Made by a program: the position numbers and the translations under genes
Notes under the pieces: generated by a model
What the model saw: only the letters and a program-made list of their open reading frames with translations
What the model was told of the DNA's origin: nothing
The model's database searches: none
In this document: positions 25,701 through 33,070 of the stretch, one piece after another
Layout: every line of letters starts with the position of its first letter
Position numbering within the stretch: position 1 is the stretch's first letter
Source: JAHEFU01 sp041395205
GTDB taxonomy: Bacteria; 4484-113; JAFGCY01
DNA length: 64,000 nucleotides
Assembly (NCBI GenBank): GCA_041395205.1
Contig: JAWLAZ010000002.1
Location: 1 to 64,000 of the forward strand
Direction: 5' to 3'

Positions 25701-26507
25701 CGGCCAGCCCTTGTCATCCACATACAGTTCCTCCTGCAGCTGGGCAGGGATCACCGCCTTCTGGCCATCCTGCGGAATCAGCGACTGCAGCACACTCGGG
25801 GCCGTGGTGCTCATTGCATAGTTGCAGACATAGATGTCGAGATCGCCATCCTCATCTGCATCAAACAGCGCGGCGGAGGTCGCGGCGCGCGGATCATCCG
25901 CACCGTGTTCCGCCGGAGCCTCGCTGAACTTCCCCGTGCCGTCCCCGAAATACAGGTCGTTGCCCGTGTCGGAGTTGCCGACATACAGGTCGAGCTTGCC
26001 GTCCCCGTTGAGGTCCGCGAAGGCTGCACAGGCCCCCAGCTTCTCGCCGCCACCGATGTCAGCCCCGGCCTCCGCCGTGATGTCCGTGAACTTCATCGCT
26101 CCGTCGTTGCGGTACAGCTTGTTGGCGCTGTTCACACCGGCGAAGAACAGGTCCATGTCCCCGTCTCCGTCAATGTCACCGCTGGCCACGCCGCTGTGCG
26201 TCGCGACCTGCGAGACGATCAGCTCCCGCTGACTGACCTCATTCTCGAAGTCAATCCCGCTCTCCTCGGCACTGAGTTTCACGAAGCTTCCGCCGCCAGC
26301 TGCGGCTGCCAGCGGTGTGCTTTCCACCGTCTTGCCGGAGGCACTGCTGCTGGCCCGCGACTTGCCGGATCCCGACGTCGATTTGGGACTTCCCCCGCCG
26401 CAGGACCCGAGGGACAGGAGCAGCAGGACGCATAGCATGCACAACAGGCTGGTCCGACCGCTGGCATGGCTGCGCGTCAGATTGCGCGCACTGGGGGAGT
26501 CAGACAT
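22794..26507 (-). CDS. CRTAC1-like lipoprotein (FG-GAP plus ASPIC/UnbV), copy 3
   Basis: 1,237 residues, first gene of the tandem array. After a long basic N-region comes a hydrophobic core ending in the lipobox LGSC, then a Ser/Gly-rich linker, FG-GAP repeats (SGDIDGDGDMDLFFAG, SAALFDADEDGDLDIYVCNY), central ASPIC/UnbV (IDRLEIRWPDNKLQVVEGL), a second FG-GAP run and a terminal ASPIC/UnbV. ATG 26507 has AGAGGAAGAG upstream; the frame is open back to a TTG at 26528. A TATAAT box at 26644-26649 fits as its promoter. All three copies keep segments such as KRQSGDMYEWRWE or KRQSGDMKEFR in the same place, showing common descent. Confidence 0.87.
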   Translation of the reverse strand: MSDSPSARNLTRSHASGRTSLLCMLCVLLLLSLGSCGGGSPKSTSGSGKSRASSSASGKTVESTPLAAAAGGGSFVKLSAEESGIDFENEVSQRELIVSQVATHSGVASGDIDGDGDMDLFFAGVNSANKLYRNDGAMKFTDITAEAGADIGGGEKLGACAAFADLNGDGKLDLYVGNSDTGNDLYFGDGTGKFSEAPAEHGADDPRAATSAALFDADEDGDLDIYVCNYAMSTTAPSVLQSLIPQDGQKAVIPAQLQEELYVDDKGWPRHRPDRDSLLLNDGSGRFTDVTEERGLDFVSFSFQAQAVDFDNDGDDDLYVTSDFETPDRALLNDGKGNFRLVTAEMFRKTALYGMGADSGDINNDGLPDLFVADMSARGKQRSKRQSGDMYEWRWEFMNQDPQPQMRNMLFVNTGGGWMSELASLAGLKSSDWTWATRFADMDCDGYEDLYTATGFTRDAMDVDTTNQIQAFVASGEDSTAIQDYIANQPVYRVQDYIFRNNGDLSFKSPDNNWGLTEDTYSSGASLADYDGDGDPDLIINYTFDKAGVFRNDISTSKRLSIDLVQEGGNPNAVGARVWAHLGEQLLSRDVIVSRGFASGESSRLHFGLGNAGRIDRLEIRWPDNKLQVVEGLEAGNHYTIHRSADLEDWKPAELDPLFDTSELAWEQQEVNTAAVEYEKEPLLPWQMSTLGTGMALSDTDGDGLQELILGGAAGQDGVWLERDASGKWNDMGSNLAELVGREAEVTAIRVLDVDADGRRDLILATGGIEGNPLDGSFRNYLLQNLETGLRPKRLPTENSSVGQIAVADIDRDGDVDLLLCGHVRPYQFGLTDRSYLLVNDGSGNFRDAGELAPGLSNKGGIADALFEDMDGDGWQDLLVSRFWGPVELWLNIDGQLMYAEDLTENGWWRGLATGDFNRDGTPDVIACNFGENTKYHPSVERPQTTYCFDFDNNGSRDVVEATWNSDGTMLPGRGRSCSGYAIRTIPRRFPTWSQFSEASLRDVYGDSLDEAEAFTCETVDSVVLLSRDGDWTPSPLPGMAQWTVAFSAAVADYDNDGNLDAFIAGNLEQSQPEAGQWDSGYGALLLGNGDGSFRSVSVPECGVRVYNDQRGSASADLDGDGNADLLLAISNGHPRVAMNRGSHSRGSGLNVLLIGGIGNPDGLGARLSLTLDDGSVLTRTAGDSASYLASSTAPVHFGIPEGRSATSLSIRWADGSSQEVAVPAGGKSIEVMQGAV

Positions 26508-26643
26508 AGTACTCTTCCTCTGATTCAAGGCGACCCTTCCTCAACAACCAAAGTTCAACCGGTTAGGACTTACGAAGCTTTCCGGCACTGATCCTGCAGG
26601 GCGTACCCGTACATCCATCACATGCCGCACCCGGAACCCAGTG

Positions 26644-26649
26644 ATTATA
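26644..26649 (-). promoter_or_regulatory. -10 box for the CRTAC1-like array
   Basis: On the minus strand the sequence reads TATAAT, in an AT-rich stretch, with a weak TTGGAT 18 bp further upstream. It lies about 135 bp before ATG 26507. The rest of 26508-26829 holds no gene; it is the divergent promoter region shared with pckA. Confidence 0.5.
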
Positions 26650-26763
26650 ACGATAAAGCTTTGATTAATCCAACATTGAGTGCAGGCCGCCGCCCCGGAC
26701 TGCCGTATAGTCTGGCGGAAGGGTAAATGCACCTGCCACGCTACAGGCGGGGTCAGCGGTGCT

Positions 26764-26772
26764 TGATATAAT
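26764..26772 (+). promoter_or_regulatory. Extended -10 box of pckA
   Basis: TGATATAAT is a consensus extended -10 element, 57 bp before ATG 26830. A small CCGGG/CCCGG hairpin around a GGGAGG-like run lies in the leader (about 26782-26797), and a separate AAGGAG sits next to the start codon. Confidence 0.6.
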
Positions 26773-26829
26773 TATCGGTCTCCGGGAGGGTACCCGGATC
26801 AATGTTCTGTAACAACCCAAGGAGTAGTA

Positions 26830-28425
26830 ATGTCCGCTACACCACAGTCTGCCAAGGCAGTGCCAGACCTCAGTGTCCACGGATTCAGGAACCTCGGTGA
26901 GGTGCATTACAACCTGAGCAGGGCTGCGCTTTATGAGCACACCCTCAACCGCGGGGAGGGCTACCTCTCCAGCCACGGTGCGCTGATGTGCGACACGGGC
27001 AAGACCACGGGCCGCATGCCCAAGGACCGCTTCATCGTTGACCAGCCCGCGATCCACGACCACGTCGACTGGAACGCGATCAACCAGGCCACGGATGAGG
27101 CCACCTGGGAGATGCGCTTCAAGCAGGTCCAGGCCTACCTTGAGGGCAAGGAGGTCTTCGTCCAGGACGTATTCGCGGGTGCCGAGCAGCAGTACCGCCT
27201 CGGCGTGCGTGTGATCTCCGAGAAGCCCTTCCAGGCCCTGTTCACGCAGAACCAGTTCATCAGCCTCGACCAGGCCAGCGCCCCGGAGTCGCACAATGCC
27301 GACTGGGTGGTGGTCTGCGTGCCCTTCTGCAAGGCTGAGGACCGCGAGACCGGTGTGCACGTGCTGCTCAACTTCGAGAAGCAGATGATCCTCGTGCTCG
27401 GCTCCGACTACGCCGGCGAGATCAAGAAGGGCATCTTCACGGTGCTCAACTACCTGAACCCCCTGCGCGGCGTGATGAGCATGCACTGCAGCGCCAACAC
27501 CGGTGCCAACGGCAGGAGCGCCGTGTTCTTCGGCCTCTCCGGCACCGGCAAGACCAGCCTCTCCGCCGATCCGCACCGCACCCTGATCGGTGATGACGAG
27601 CACGGCTGGCATGACGGCGGCGTCTTCAACTACGAGGGCGGCTGCTACGCCAAGACCATCAACCTCAGCAAGGCTGGCGAGCCCGAGATCTGGGACGCCT
27701 GCCACCGCTTCGGCACCGTGATCGAGAACGTCGGCTTTGACCCGGCGACCCGCATCATCGACTTCGACGACAAGAGCAAGACAGAGAACACGCGCTGCGG
27801 CTACGACCTGCGCATCATCGGCAACAGCTCGAAGACCCTCAGCGGCCCGACCCCCAGCGACATCGTGTTCCTGACCTGCGACGCCTACGGCGTGCTGCCT
27901 CCGCTGAGCAAGCTCACGGCTGAGCAGGCCCAGGTCTGGTTCCTGCTGGGCTACACAGCCAAGGTGGCCGGCACCGAGGTCGGCGTGACCGAGCCCAGTC
28001 CGACCTTCAGCACCTGCTTCGGCGCGGCCTTCATGCCGCTGCGTCCCAGCGTCTACGCCAACATGCTCTCCGAGCGCATCGAGAAGCACAACTGCCGCGT
28101 CTGGCTGCTCAACACGGGCTGGAGCGGTGGCGGCTACGGCGTCGGCCGCCGCATCAGCATCACCTACAGCCGTGCCATGCTGCATGCCGCGCTGGATGGC
28201 AAGCTGGACAGCGTCGAGACCTGGAATGATGCGAACTTCCACCTCAGCGTGCCCGTCAGCTGCCCCGGCGTGCCGGATGAGCTGCTGCGTCCGCGCGACA
28301 CCTGGGGTGACAAGGATGCCTATGATGCCGCGGCCCGCAAGCTGGCCGGCATGTTCGGTGATGCCTTCGGCAAGTACAGTGCTGATGTCAGCGATGCCGT
28401 GAAGGCCGCTGTCCCCGGCGCCTAG
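26830..28425 (+). CDS. pckA: Phosphoenolpyruvate carboxykinase (ATP)
   Basis: A 531-residue ATP-dependent PEP carboxykinase that converts oxaloacetate plus ATP to PEP, the entry step of gluconeogenesis. Family signatures: CDTGKTTGRMPKDRF near residue 54, the kinase-1a P-loop GLSGTGKTSLSADPHR at 235-250, the metal-binding LIGDDEHGW directly after, and TEPSPTFSTCFGAAFMPLRP near residue 396. Length is typical. The ATG follows AAGGAG. The gene is single, divergent from the CRTAC1-like array, and followed by four hairpin units and an intrinsic terminator. Confidence 0.97.
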   Translation: MSATPQSAKAVPDLSVHGFRNLGEVHYNLSRAALYEHTLNRGEGYLSSHGALMCDTGKTTGRMPKDRFIVDQPAIHDHVDWNAINQATDEATWEMRFKQVQAYLEGKEVFVQDVFAGAEQQYRLGVRVISEKPFQALFTQNQFISLDQASAPESHNADWVVVCVPFCKAEDRETGVHVLLNFEKQMILVLGSDYAGEIKKGIFTVLNYLNPLRGVMSMHCSANTGANGRSAVFFGLSGTGKTSLSADPHRTLIGDDEHGWHDGGVFNYEGGCYAKTINLSKAGEPEIWDACHRFGTVIENVGFDPATRIIDFDDKSKTENTRCGYDLRIIGNSSKTLSGPTPSDIVFLTCDAYGVLPPLSKLTAEQAQVWFLLGYTAKVAGTEVGVTEPSPTFSTCFGAAFMPLRPSVYANMLSERIEKHNCRVWLLNTGWSGGGYGVGRRISITYSRAMLHAALDGKLDSVETWNDANFHLSVPVSCPGVPDELLRPRDTWGDKDAYDAAARKLAGMFGDAFGKYSADVSDAVKAAVPGA

Positions 28426-28521
28426 GAGGCCCGGTGCAAACCGGGCAATGGAGGCCCGATGTCAGTCGGGCGACGGAGGCCCGGTGCAAACCGGGCACGG
28501 AGGCCAGGCTGTAAGCCTGGC
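28425..28521 (+). repeat. Array of four GGAG hairpin units after pckA
   Basis: Units at 28425-28446 and 28475-28496 (stem GCCCGGT/ACCGGGC, loop GCAA), 28450-28471 (GCCCGA/TCGGGC, loop TGTCAG, or GTCA inside a T-G pair) and 28499-28521 (GCCAGGC/GCCTGGC, loop TGTAA). The first unit overlaps the last base of the pckA TAG stop. Three of these unit types recur exactly at 31545-31654. Confidence 0.88.
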
Positions 28522-28526
28522 AATTA

Positions 28527-28550
28527 CCAGTCACGCCCTGGCGTGACTGG
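28527..28550 (+). repeat. Perfect 10 bp inverted repeat
   Basis: CCAGTCACGC pairs with GCGTGACTGG around a CCTG loop. It follows the hairpin array but lacks the GGAG head. Confidence 0.6.
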
Positions 28551-28573
28551 CCTGCAATCAGCGGCCCACTCAA

Positions 28574-28598
28574 GGGGAGGCTCCGGCCTCCCCTTTTT
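28574..28598 (+). terminator. Intrinsic terminator of the pckA transcript
   Basis: GGGGAGG pairs with CCTCCCC over a 6 nt loop and is followed by five T. It is a standard rho-independent terminator, so the hairpin units upstream lie inside the pckA 3' untranslated region. Confidence 0.85.
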
Positions 28599-28648
28599 CA
28601 TATCCTGTCCTACAATGCCAGCGGGGTGCAAGCCCCGGGAGGACAAGC

Positions 28649-31531
28649 ATGTACAAGGCACTCCGCCTGCTGGCAATCATCCTGCTGCTGCCTGCTGCCG
28701 GCTACGCCCAGCAGGCTCCGGCCCCCTTCGTCTATCCGCCCGTCAACCGCGGCCTGCTCTGCGCCGGCGATCCTGCCCGCTGGCCCCGCAGCGGTGAATA
28801 CGACATCTCGCAGCTGGCTGATCCAATGGACATCGACGGCATGCTTGCTGCCAGGGAAATGCAGAGCACCATCTACGAAATGCCGGATCTGCCTTCATTT
28901 CAGGGTTGGTATACCCACGTCAGCGTGCAGAGCAATCCCGTTGAACTCAGGCTCGCGCCCGGACGCCTGAGCGCTTTTACCTATGACAGGCAGTGGGACT
29001 TCGACCCGGCCAGCGGCGAGCTGCTGGACATGCAGGAACTGCCCTGGGACAGCTACCGAGATACAACGCATGCTTCAATCGAGAACTGGCAGAGCCGGGA
29101 GCCTGGTCAGCTCCAGCCCATAGCTGAGATAGCAGACTGGTCCGGGATTCATGAGGATCTGCGTGCCCGGCCCGGCAGCGAGATCCTCGGGCTTGATGAT
29201 CAAGGTCTATGGCTGATATCCGGCAATAGCGGAGGTGATTTCACCCGTCCCTTCTTCCGCCACATCGAACTCTACGCGCCTGACACCGCGGAACAGTTGC
29301 AGTCCTGGAACATCCCACTGACTTATCTGGCACTTGGTGCTGAGCTCGGTCATGAGCATCCGCTGGTGCTGATCGGTGACGAGGAGATCAGCCTCTTCAG
29401 TTCTGGCAGCGGTGTCTCGAAATTCGCCGCCATCGGCGGTGCAGCGATCACTGCTGCGCATTACGATGGCGACAGCCTGACGGTCGCTGCAGCGCCCGCC
29501 ACCAGCCTGTTCAATTTTGCCAACGTGGAAACCGACCCCGTAATTGCCGAGGGCCTGCCCCTGCTCCGGCGTTATGCCATCCCATCCGGCGAACTGCTCT
29601 GGGAGCATCAGGCTGAGGAACTGTCCGGCAAACCGCTGCTCAGCCTTGACGCTACCAATGGTTCCCTGCTGGCAGGTGGGCCGTTCGGCTTCTGCATCTA
29701 CTCCGCCGCGGACGGCAGTCTGCTGCTGGAACAGGATGACAACAGCCAGTACCGCATGTCCAGCTACCTCGAATGCGGCCCGGCCGGGATCTACTGGTCC
29801 GGCGAATACACGGGCGAGCAACGCGGCGCGGAACTCTACAATCCGGCAACGGACACCCATATCCGCATCCCGGCCCTGGAGCAGCTGTATGTGAAGGACC
29901 TGATCCTCAGTGGCAACACCCTCTACGTATTGGCGGAAACGCATCCCACCGGACATGACTACTGGAGTGCCAACAGCCATCTGCTGGCCCTGCAGCTCGG
30001 CAGCGACGGCCTGCCGCTGTCCGGCAGTCCCGTGATTGTCAACGCACCGCCTGATTACGCGGATCTGGCGGATCAGTTCTGCGCCCTGCGCGATCCAAGT
30101 CTTGACGACGAGCTGATGAAACAGATCATCCAGACGGGCATCAATGCCTTCCGGCCGCTCCTGAAACGTATCCCGCAGCTGGACGGCGTACAGCTCGACA
30201 GCCTGGCCCTGCTCGCCGCCCAGATGTCGCCGCCGCCGGCCCCCGATGCCTGGATGGATATGTATGACAGCGTGGATGCCCTGGTGGACTGGCTGATCAG
30301 CAATGGCAGCCCAGAGCTCACGGAACACATGCTGCGCTGGGCGGACTCCGGCTCCCTGGGCTGGATGGAATTCACCGGTCCCGGAATCATCGCGGCCTGC
30401 GGCGGACCCCGGGCAAAGCAGTGGCTGGATGCCTACTACGCCCCGCTGCTCGCGGAGTCTGTCAACGAGCCCGCCTTGCCATTCGCCTTCCAGCCCGAGC
30501 TGGCGGTGATCGGCGACATCTTCCAGCCTGATGGCCAGGGCAGCCTTCTCTGGCAGGCCCGCTCCACTGATGCCGCCGGCCTGCACTACCTGGCTTATGT
30601 GGCTGACGGCCTGGCCAGTGAACGCGACATCTTCATCGGTGTGGATGCAGACGGCGACGGCCTGTATGAGGAGGTGCTGCCCACCGGCCTCGCGCATACC
30701 TATTTCTATATGGTGCATCCCGGCGGTCCACGCCGCGTTGACGAGCTGGCCGGTGAATACGGCGAGGGCGGCCAGCCTTCCCTGCCCCTGGCTCTGGAGA
30801 TTGACAATGACAGGCTGACGATCGGCCACTACCGCCCGCTGCTGGAGACCATCGAGTTTGACCACAGTGAGGAAGGCGGCCCGCAGGGTTCCTATCAGGA
30901 GATGCAGGGCGCGGAATATATGCTGGACAGCCTCAGCCTGGCAGAGCTGCGCCGTGACAGCGACGGCGACGGGCTGACGGATATCGCTGAAGGCCTGATC
31001 CAGACCGATCCGCAGCAGCCCGACACGGATGGCGATGGCCTGCCGGACAGCCGTGACCGCAACCCGCTCGTGAACATGGCAACGCTTGGCCCGACGGAGC
31101 GCGCCGCATCCCGCGGCCTGGCCTTCTTCACGCAGTACAACCGCGGCTTCGAGTGGTGGTGGCGCAGCCGCCTGGAGGGCCAGCCGCTCTGCGCACGCTA
31201 CATCGTCAGCGAGGAGGGGCTGGGCCCGCTGGGCCTCGCCGGACAGCAGGGCAGCTGGAACATCAGCCTGGCAACGCCGGAGGGTCAGGCGCGCTATGAA
31301 GCCGGACTGCAGGGCTACAACCGCTTCAACTCGATCAGCGTGAGCATGGGCGAGGAGATCCGCATCGGCAATCAGCAACTCGGCGCGCTGACCACGCTCG
31401 GCCCGCAGTTCCCTGCTGCTACTGACCGCCTGATGCATGTGAACATGGCCCTGCAGGGCCAGTACATCACGCTCGTGGAAATCGAGGGCGAGTACTACCC
31501 GGTCACTGTCGTCGGCAGCTGGATCAGCTGA
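28649..31531 (+). CDS. Large secreted protein with thrombospondin type-3-like calcium repeats
   Basis: A 960-residue exported protein; signal peptide MYKALRLLAIILLLPAAGYAQ. Residues about 60-470 carry irregular beta repeats (LLDLQDQGLWLISGN-type strands), perhaps a propeller. Near residues 770-805 are two calcium loops, DSDGDGLTDIAEG and DTDGDGLPDSRD, as in thrombospondin type-3 or dockerin-type repeats. I recognise no enzyme motif. The ATG has a GGGAGGA ribosome site, and a small hairpin with a GCAA loop (28623-28636) sits just in front of that site. The function is unknown; extracellular calcium-dependent binding is a guess. Confidence 0.75.
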   Translation: MYKALRLLAIILLLPAAGYAQQAPAPFVYPPVNRGLLCAGDPARWPRSGEYDISQLADPMDIDGMLAAREMQSTIYEMPDLPSFQGWYTHVSVQSNPVELRLAPGRLSAFTYDRQWDFDPASGELLDMQELPWDSYRDTTHASIENWQSREPGQLQPIAEIADWSGIHEDLRARPGSEILGLDDQGLWLISGNSGGDFTRPFFRHIELYAPDTAEQLQSWNIPLTYLALGAELGHEHPLVLIGDEEISLFSSGSGVSKFAAIGGAAITAAHYDGDSLTVAAAPATSLFNFANVETDPVIAEGLPLLRRYAIPSGELLWEHQAEELSGKPLLSLDATNGSLLAGGPFGFCIYSAADGSLLLEQDDNSQYRMSSYLECGPAGIYWSGEYTGEQRGAELYNPATDTHIRIPALEQLYVKDLILSGNTLYVLAETHPTGHDYWSANSHLLALQLGSDGLPLSGSPVIVNAPPDYADLADQFCALRDPSLDDELMKQIIQTGINAFRPLLKRIPQLDGVQLDSLALLAAQMSPPPAPDAWMDMYDSVDALVDWLISNGSPELTEHMLRWADSGSLGWMEFTGPGIIAACGGPRAKQWLDAYYAPLLAESVNEPALPFAFQPELAVIGDIFQPDGQGSLLWQARSTDAAGLHYLAYVADGLASERDIFIGVDADGDGLYEEVLPTGLAHTYFYMVHPGGPRRVDELAGEYGEGGQPSLPLALEIDNDRLTIGHYRPLLETIEFDHSEEGGPQGSYQEMQGAEYMLDSLSLAELRRDSDGDGLTDIAEGLIQTDPQQPDTDGDGLPDSRDRNPLVNMATLGPTERAASRGLAFFTQYNRGFEWWWRSRLEGQPLCARYIVSEEGLGPLGLAGQQGSWNISLATPEGQARYEAGLQGYNRFNSISVSMGEEIRIGNQQLGALTTLGPQFPAATDRLMHVNMALQGQYITLVEIEGEYYPVTVVGSWIS

Positions 31532-31532
31532 G

Positions 31533-31682
31533 GGAGGCCTAAACGGAGGCCCGGTGCAAACCGGGCAAGGAGGCCAGGCTGTAAGCCTGGCGCTGGAGGC
31601 CTAAACGGAGGCCTGATGTAAGTCAGGCGAAAGGAGGCCCGATGTCAGTCGGGCAATGGAGGCGCGCAATTCACTTGCGCGC
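31533..31682 (+). repeat. Array of GGAG hairpin units after the calcium-repeat gene
   Basis: Full units at 31545, 31569, 31607, 31633 and 31658, plus two truncated GGAGGCCTAAAC pieces at 31533 and 31595. Stems (loops): GCCCGGT/ACCGGGC (GCAA), GCCAGGC/GCCTGGC (TGTAA), GCCTGA/TCAGGC (GTAA inside a T-G pair), GCCCGA/TCGGGC (GTCA inside a T-G pair), GCGCGCAA/TTGCGCGC (TTCAC). The array starts 2 bp after the stop. After it, 31690-31850 is non-coding with a pyrimidine-rich TGCCTTCTGCC tract. Confidence 0.87.
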
Positions 31683-31852
31683 AATGCCACAAGACGTTCG
31701 ATCACTGTTGTTGCTCCATTCAAATGTCCATTGTGCGCAAGCAAGTTGCGTACCCCCTCCCCCTGCCTTCTGCCTTCTGCATTTTGCCTTTCGCCCCATC
31801 CCTCTCCTGCTTACTACCTTTTGCCTATCAGCTGCATTAACATTGTATATCC

Positions 31853-31880
31853 TTGACTATCCTTCTGTTTATGGTAATTT
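31853..31880 (+). promoter_or_regulatory. Promoter of the 135-residue gene
   Basis: TTGACT (31853-31858), 16 bp, then TAATTT (31875-31880) preceded by TGG, an extended -10. It lies in the most AT-rich stretch of this region, about 55 bp before ATG 31935. Confidence 0.45.
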
Positions 31881-31934
31881 TTGTGTAGTTATCCGTAGTG
31901 CGGCAATACGCCGAACTGCGAGGGAGATGAACGT

Positions 31935-32342
31935 ATGTCCGTTTGTGCAAAGCTCCATGACGACCCCACCGTGCGTGTGATGCTCTGGTGCCTGCTGGGC
32001 AATGGCCAGCTCACGGAGAGCAGCCTGCGCGAATTCGGGCTGAGCCGCGCTGAGTCCCAGGCGATCATGCGCGACGAGGAAGGCCTGCTGCGCCGGATGC
32101 GCATGCGCTATGCGATCAGCCGCCAGATCACGGTCGCGGACCTCGCGGCCCTGCTGCGTGAACGCCTCAGCCATCACATCGAGAATGCGCAGAAGTCCAG
32201 CGAACTGTCCTCGCTGCTGCGCTGCCTGGCGGGCCTGCCTGACTGGATCTTCCCGGAATGGGAGAAGGCGCAGATCGCAGCCAGCGCGGAACCGCTGCTG
32301 CCGATGGCCCTCAGCCAGGGAGTGGTACCGCAGCGCGCGTAG
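31935..32342 (+). CDS. Small helical protein of unknown function
   Basis: A 135-residue soluble protein, almost entirely predicted alpha-helical (LTESSLREFGLSRAESQAIMRDEEGLLRRMRMRY; TVADLAALLRERLSHHIENAQK). I recognise no family; the first half loosely resembles a helix-turn-helix but lacks a convincing pattern. ATG follows GGGAG. It has its own likely promoter and lies directly upstream of the hairpin units and the RAYT-like transposase, so it could be a passenger or an accessory of that module, though simple adjacency is equally possible. Confidence 0.55.
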   Translation: MSVCAKLHDDPTVRVMLWCLLGNGQLTESSLREFGLSRAESQAIMRDEEGLLRRMRMRYAISRQITVADLAALLRERLSHHIENAQKSSELSSLLRCLAGLPDWIFPEWEKAQIAASAEPLLPMALSQGVVPQRA

Positions 32343-32365
32343 GAACTCGAACTCGAGCGCGTGAT

Positions 32366-32445
32366 GGAGCGCGAGCATTCAGCTCGCCGGAGCGCGTGAT
32401 GGAGCGCGAGCATTCAGCTCGCCGGAGCGCGGGCATTCAGCCCGC
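32366..32445 (+). repeat. GGAG hairpin units upstream of the RAYT-like gene
   Basis: Units at 32366-32387 and 32401-32422 (stem GCGAGC/GCTCGC, loop ATTCA) and 32424-32445 (GCGGGC/GCCCGC, loop ATTCA). The head here is GGAGC. The same GCGAGC unit appears inverted three times downstream of the transposase. Confidence 0.88.
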
Positions 32446-32462
32446 ACAAGGGAGAAATCCAC

Positions 32463-33062
32463 ATGCCAATCGACGAGCATGGACACCGTGGTCTGTACAA
32501 CCATGGCCGCCTGCCGCACTTCGACCATCACTCACTCTTTCAGGCAATCACATTCCGCCTGGCGGATTCCCTGCATCCGTCACGCTTTGTGGGTAATGCT
32601 CCGGGGAAGAACATGCGGGATGACCCACGCGCGATTTTCGCCGGCGATGATGATCTCGATACGTGTTACGGCAATTGCTGGCTGAGGGATCCCCGTGTCG
32701 CAGACATCGTGGAGGGCAGCCTGCTGCATTATGATGGCGAGCGCTACCTGCTGCTGGCCTGGGTGGTCATGCCAAACCATGTGCATGTGCTGATCGCACA
32801 GCGCAAGGGCTTCCCCCTTGCCGGAATTGTACGCGGCTGGAAATCCTTCACGGCCAGGCAGGCCAACCTGGTGCTGGGACGCTCAGGCAGTTTCTGGCAG
32901 CTTGACTACTTTGACCGGTTCATCCGTGACCAGCGCCATCTGCATAATGTGGCCGAATATATTCATGAGAACCCCGTCAAGGCCCGGCTCTGCCGGACAG
33001 CCGCAGACTGGAAGTGGTCATCCTACTGCAGAATCGCACAGCGACTGGAAGATGTTCACTGA
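32463..33062 (+). CDS. REP-associated tyrosine transposase (RAYT/Y1-type, IS200-like)
   Basis: A 199-residue protein of the TnpA_REP (Y1 transposase) family. The metal-binding HUH motif lies in LAWVVMPNHVHVLIA (His106, His108). Downstream come FWQLDYFDRFIRD and EYIHENPVKA, both standard RAYT segments; the nucleophilic Tyr is probably Tyr166, with Tyr149 as alternative. RAYTs are single-copy relatives of IS200/IS605 transposases that cut REP hairpins having a 5' GTAG or GGAG tetranucleotide. Here inverted GGAG hairpins flank the gene (32366-32445 and 33096-33117), the arrangement expected of a REP-RAYT module. Intact and probably functional. ATG follows GGGAG by 9 nt. Confidence 0.9.
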   Translation: MPIDEHGHRGLYNHGRLPHFDHHSLFQAITFRLADSLHPSRFVGNAPGKNMRDDPRAIFAGDDDLDTCYGNCWLRDPRVADIVEGSLLHYDGERYLLLAWVVMPNHVHVLIAQRKGFPLAGIVRGWKSFTARQANLVLGRSGSFWQLDYFDRFIRDQRHLHNVAEYIHENPVKARLCRTAADWKWSSYCRIAQRLEDVH

Positions 33063-33070
33063 AATATGCA

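Noticed and set aside
23697..26435. A 912-residue open frame antisense to CRTAC1-like copy 3, and an 821-residue one antisense to copy 1 (16457-18922)
   Set aside because: Both mirror GC-rich codon bias of the real genes; they have no recognisable domain and no ribosome site, while the minus-strand frames show clear FG-GAP repeats and lipoprotein signals.
28425..28521. Series of intrinsic terminators
   Set aside because: The hairpins lack T-runs; the actual terminator of pckA is separate at 28574-28598.
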